Notes under the pieces: model-generated
What the model was told of the DNA's origin: nothing
Seen by the model: the letters and a program-made list of their open reading frames with translations, nothing else
Database searches by the model: none
Made by a program: the position numbers and the translations under genes
Shown here: positions 39,867-43,246 of the stretch, in pieces
How positions within the stretch are numbered: position 1 is the first letter of the stretch
Layout of the letters: every line of letters begins with the position of its first letter
NCBI GenBank assembly: GCA_021773235.1
Contig: JAJFKL010000016.1
Coordinates: 1-43,246, forward strand
Length of the DNA stretch: 43,246 bases
DNA from: Gammaproteobacteria bacterium
GTDB lineage: Bacteria > Pseudomonadota > Gammaproteobacteria > Eutrophobiales > Eutrophobiaceae
Direction of reading: 5' to 3'

Positions 39867-40640
39867 GTGTCCAGGATCATTGCCATTGCTAATCAAAAAG
39901 GTGGGGTTGGAAAGACGACCACCGGCGTTAATCTTGCTGCTTCATTAGCGGCCGCCAAGCGCAAGGTTTTGCTGGTTGATCTGGATCCACAAGGCAATGC
40001 CACCATGGGCAGTGGCATCAATAAACAAGAGTTAGAAATCTCCAGTTATGATTTATTGATGAATGACAAAACGGCCAAAGAGGTCATTGTCAAATCTCCA
40101 GAAGGACAATATGACTTAATCCCTACGAATGCTGATCTAACGGGTGCTGAAGTAGCGTTGTTGGATGAGATGGCAAGAGAAATTAGATTACGCAATGCGC
40201 TAGAACCGATTCAGGAAGATTATGATTTTATTTTTATAGATTGCCCACCATCATTAAATATGTTGACGGTTAATGCCTTGGTAGCTGCAAACTCAATAAT
40301 GATTCCAATGCAATGTGAATACTATGCACTTGAAGGATTAACGGCCTTACTTGAGACTATCGAGAAGATCAAAAAATACTTGAATCCTGATCTAAAGATT
40401 GAAGGCTTATTACGGACTATGTATGACCCGCGCAACAATCTTGCGACAGAAGTATCCGCGCAGTTATTAGAACATTTTGGCGAACAGGTTTATCGTACCA
40501 TCATCCCGCGTAATGTTAGATTGGCTGAAGCCCCGAGCCATGGCCTTGCCGCGCTTGCCTATGATAAGTCATCTAGCGGTGCTGTCGCCTACTTGGCGTT
40601 AGCTGGTGAAATGTTAAGACGCGAAGGTTTAGCGGCATGA
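39867..40640 (+). CDS. parA: Chromosome partitioning ATPase ParA (Soj)
   Basis: This 257-residue deviant Walker-A ATPase has NQKGGVGKTTTGVNLAA near the N-terminus, VDLDPQGNATMG (Walker A') and FIFIDCPPSLNMLTVNAL (Walker B). QCEYYALEGL and the closing PRNVRLAEAPSHG region are typical of chromosomal ParA/Soj. Start GTG 39867 gives the standard MSRIIAIANQKGG opening. Its upstream Shine-Dalgarno is weak. parB follows after 36 bp. Confidence 0.96.
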   Translation: MSRIIAIANQKGGVGKTTTGVNLAASLAAAKRKVLLVDLDPQGNATMGSGINKQELEISSYDLLMNDKTAKEVIVKSPEGQYDLIPTNADLTGAEVALLDEMAREIRLRNALEPIQEDYDFIFIDCPPSLNMLTVNALVAANSIMIPMQCEYYALEGLTALLETIEKIKKYLNPDLKIEGLLRTMYDPRNNLATEVSAQLLEHFGEQVYRTIIPRNVRLAEAPSHGLAALAYDKSSSGAVAYLALAGEMLRREGLAA

Positions 40641-40676
40641 TTATGTTTTTTAGTTCTATGGATAAGGAATAAATTT

Positions 40677-41540
40677 GTGGTAAAGAAACGTGGTTTGGGT
40701 AAAGGTCTGGATGCATTACTCGGTAATCCTGCTGAAAGAATATCAGAAAACAGTAATAGTGATTCCTTAAAAACATTAGCAGTTGATCTGTTGCAGCGTG
40801 GACAATATCAGCCACGTAAAGATTTCAATAAAGACGCCTTGCAAGAACTCGCTGATTCGATCAGTGCGCAGGGTATTGTGCAACCGATTGTTGTGCGCGC
40901 ATTACCGCGTTCGAAAAAATTTGAAATTATTGCCGGTGAACGTCGCTGGCGTGCAGCGCAGTTAGCCGGCCTACAAGAAGTTCCTGTTGTGATTAAAGAT
41001 GTGCCGGATAAAACGGTAATGTGTATCGCCTTGATAGAAAACATCCAGCGCGAAGATCTGAATCCGTTGGAAGAAGCTGAGGCCTTGGCACGGTTGATTG
41101 AAGAATTCGACATGACGCACGATACGATTGCCGAGGCAGTAGGTCGATCACGCTCAGCGGTGACAAACTTATTACGTCTGTTAGAACTTAATACCAAGGT
41201 TAAAAAGCTGGTCGAGTCACGGCAGATAGACATGGGTCATGCACGTGCACTATTAGCATTGCCTTTGAGCAAACAGATAAGTGCTGCTGAGACAGTAATA
41301 AAACAAGGGCTATCAGTCAGGGCGACTGAAAAACTGGTGCAACAACTATCGTGTGAGAGTAAGCAAGGAAAAGTAAAGCAGGTCATTAAAGATCCTAATA
41401 TACAAAGCCTCGAAAATGATTTGTCCGAAAAAATGGGTGCAAAAGTAACAATCAAGCAACAGACCAAGGGTAAAGGGATATTACAAATAAATTACCATTC
41501 TTTAGATGAACTGGATGGGATCTTGAAACACATTAAGTGA
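40677..41540 (+). CDS. parB: Chromosome partitioning protein ParB (Spo0J), CTP-dependent clamp
   Basis: The 287-residue protein starts KKRGLGKGLDALLG. The ParB/Srx box follows: QYQPRKDFN, SISAQGIVQPIVVR and the CTPase/arginine motif GERRWRAAQLAG. ENIQREDLNPLEEAEA and a helix-turn-helix (HDTIAEAVGRSRSAVTNLLRLL) come next. The C-terminal dimerisation domain ends LDELDGILKHIK. AAGGA lies 8 nt before the GTG start. No consensus parS site was noticed in the window. Confidence 0.96.
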   Translation: MVKKRGLGKGLDALLGNPAERISENSNSDSLKTLAVDLLQRGQYQPRKDFNKDALQELADSISAQGIVQPIVVRALPRSKKFEIIAGERRWRAAQLAGLQEVPVVIKDVPDKTVMCIALIENIQREDLNPLEEAEALARLIEEFDMTHDTIAEAVGRSRSAVTNLLRLLELNTKVKKLVESRQIDMGHARALLALPLSKQISAAETVIKQGLSVRATEKLVQQLSCESKQGKVKQVIKDPNIQSLENDLSEKMGAKVTIKQQTKGKGILQINYHSLDELDGILKHIK

Positions 41541-41698
41541 TATGGCGTTGAAATCTTTTTAGTAGTTGTAATTTTTCTTCAATAATCTAACCATATTCGC
41601 TCATCTGAAAGGCAACAAAATGGGAATTATAACAACTATTTTAAATATTGTTGCAGCGCAACGATTGATCATTTCCTATCAGGTCTTTATACTTGCCA

Positions 41699-41718
41699 CC
41701 CCCAAAGCTGTGAGGGGG
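41699..41718. promoter_or_regulatory. GC-rich hairpin in the leader of the atp operon
   Basis: A CCCCC / GGGGG stem (41699-41703, 41714-41718) with a 10-nt loop is followed by ATAAAAAA. No T-run follows on either strand, so it is not a standard intrinsic terminator. It lies 77 bp before atpI in the 255-bp gap after parB, where nothing else was recognised. Confidence 0.35.
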
Positions 41719-41795
41719 ATAAAAAACATCAATATTTTACTGGCACTATAGATTTTAGCCTATAGAATATATTGCGATTTTTTGGAGTTGGGCGA

Positions 41796-42185
41796 TTGGC
41801 GGGAACGGAAGAAATATTAAAAACTCGCTCGACTGCTAATAAAATGCTGATTGTAGAGGCTGCCACGGTAATTCTGTGTGGGCTTCTTTTTTTTGTGTTT
41901 GCAAGTCTTGAATATACCTATTCAGTGATATTGGGTGGTTCAGCCTTCATTGTGCCGAATCTCATCTTTATCATGTTCTCTTTAGGGACATCGGCGGCAA
42001 GCTCTAGCGGTAAGACACTAGCTTTATTTTTTGTTGGTGAGGCAATAAAAATTGTCACAACGATAATGATATTTGTGGTTTCAATACTCTTAGTTGAACC
42101 ATTAAATATTGGATTGATGTTCGTCAGTTATGGGTTTGTGTTATTGATGAATCTGACGGGCCTAATGGTAATGACAAATAAATAA
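41796..42185 (+). CDS. atpI: ATP synthase subunit I (AtpI)
   Basis: This 129-residue inner-membrane protein with four hydrophobic segments (about 18-36, 41-60, 72-98, 101-124) assists c-ring assembly or Mg2+ supply for F1Fo. It begins MAGTEEILKTRSTANKM. The TTG at 41796 is chosen as start because GGAG (41784-41787) stands 8 nt upstream. An in-frame TTG at 41772 would place that Shine-Dalgarno inside the gene. Sequence is poorly conserved in this family, so position directly before atpB and topology are the main evidence. Charged residues after the first membrane pair are few. Confidence 0.85.
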   Translation: MAGTEEILKTRSTANKMLIVEAATVILCGLLFFVFASLEYTYSVILGGSAFIVPNLIFIMFSLGTSAASSSGKTLALFFVGEAIKIVTTIMIFVVSILLVEPLNIGLMFVSYGFVLLMNLTGLMVMTNK

Positions 42186-42208
42186 TAAATATTTTGAGAA
42201 TGATTTAA

Positions 42209-43105
<897 letters not shown>

Positions 43106-43143
43106 TTTTTAATTTTGTAAGTAAAATCCTTTGGAGGAGTAAA

Positions 43144-43246
43144 AATGGAAACTATTTTGGCATTTACATCATTGGGTGTCTTAATCGTTCTTGGTATGGG
43201 CGCATTTGGTACAGCAATCGGCTTTGGTCTATTGGGTGGTAAGTTT
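43144..43246 (+). CDS. atpE: F1Fo ATP synthase subunit c (3' end outside window)
   Basis: The first 34 codons of the c-subunit, a two-helix hairpin forming the rotor ring, are in the window. A strong GGAGGAG (43133-43139) precedes the ATG. The visible helix reads [20 protein letters not shown] followed by [14 protein letters not shown]. The start and Gly-rich first helix match AtpE. The proton-binding carboxylate in helix 2 lies beyond the end of the window. Confidence 0.92.

Noticed and set aside
37000..41600. A parS site near parAB
   Set aside because: I looked for the TGTTTCACGTGAAACA palindrome and close variants and saw none; it may lie outside the window.
41699..41728. C5/G5 hairpin as the parB transcription terminator
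   Set aside because: The stem is followed by A's, not T's, on the plus strand, and no T-run follows on the minus strand.

Overview
The window is a chromosomal stretch from a gammaproteobacterium. The right end carries the conserved order mnmG, rsmG, parA, parB, atpI, atpB, atpE, and the rest is signalling, surface-protein and transport genes with Gram-negative features (lipoproteins, a TpsB outer-membrane porter, an OmpA-like peptidoglycan-binding domain, a TlpA-like thioredoxin). I cannot name the genus. No tRNA, rRNA, CRISPR array, transposase or phage gene is visible.

Layout. 1-3571 (minus strand): the end of a GldF-like ABC permease gene and its ATPase, then a 3-hydroxyisobutyrate-dehydrogenase-family oxidoreductase and an M20 peptidase. 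3705-4835 (plus): a 77-residue lipoprotein and a lipoprotein-anchored cytochrome c that share an 11-residue motif. 4838-7185 (minus): a hybrid histidine kinase and a LuxR/NarL-type response regulator. They are divergent from a giant two-partner-secretion adhesin (7578-19346) with its TpsB porter (19385-21133). The divergent intergenic region carries two copies of a 16-bp palindrome, one in front of each transcription unit, so the response regulator probably controls itself and the adhesin.

21300-28393 (plus): a chemoreceptor gene closed by a clear terminator, then a tightly packed four-gene operon. It encodes a coiled-coil protein, a membrane-spanning protein with an OmpA-like periplasmic end, a Ras/Rab-like small GTPase, and a histidine-kinase/receiver protein that has lost both its phosphoacceptor His and its phosphoacceptor Asp. 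This operon is the best candidate in the window for an undescribed system: a GTPase-centred module coupled to the cell wall, with a non-phosphorylating kinase-like output or scaffold.

28415-34076: a TlpA-like thioredoxin, a gamma-carbonic anhydrase, and a phosphate-import operon (PhoU-like DUF47 protein, PiT permease, Na+/Pi cotransporter, small charged protein). The phosphate operon is preceded by a perfect FNR-type box placed as in class II FNR promoters. 34266-43246: spermidine synthase, the mnmG-rsmG-parAB-atp housekeeping block, and, inserted on the minus strand between rsmG and parA, a receiver-CheC-like protein and a PAS-GGDEF diguanylate cyclase.

Surface adhesion (TPS pair), c-di-GMP synthesis, chemoreception and a Ras-like GTPase module together suggest a bacterium that switches between motile and attached states. 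That is inference from gene content. All family assignments come from reading motifs by eye, without database searches.
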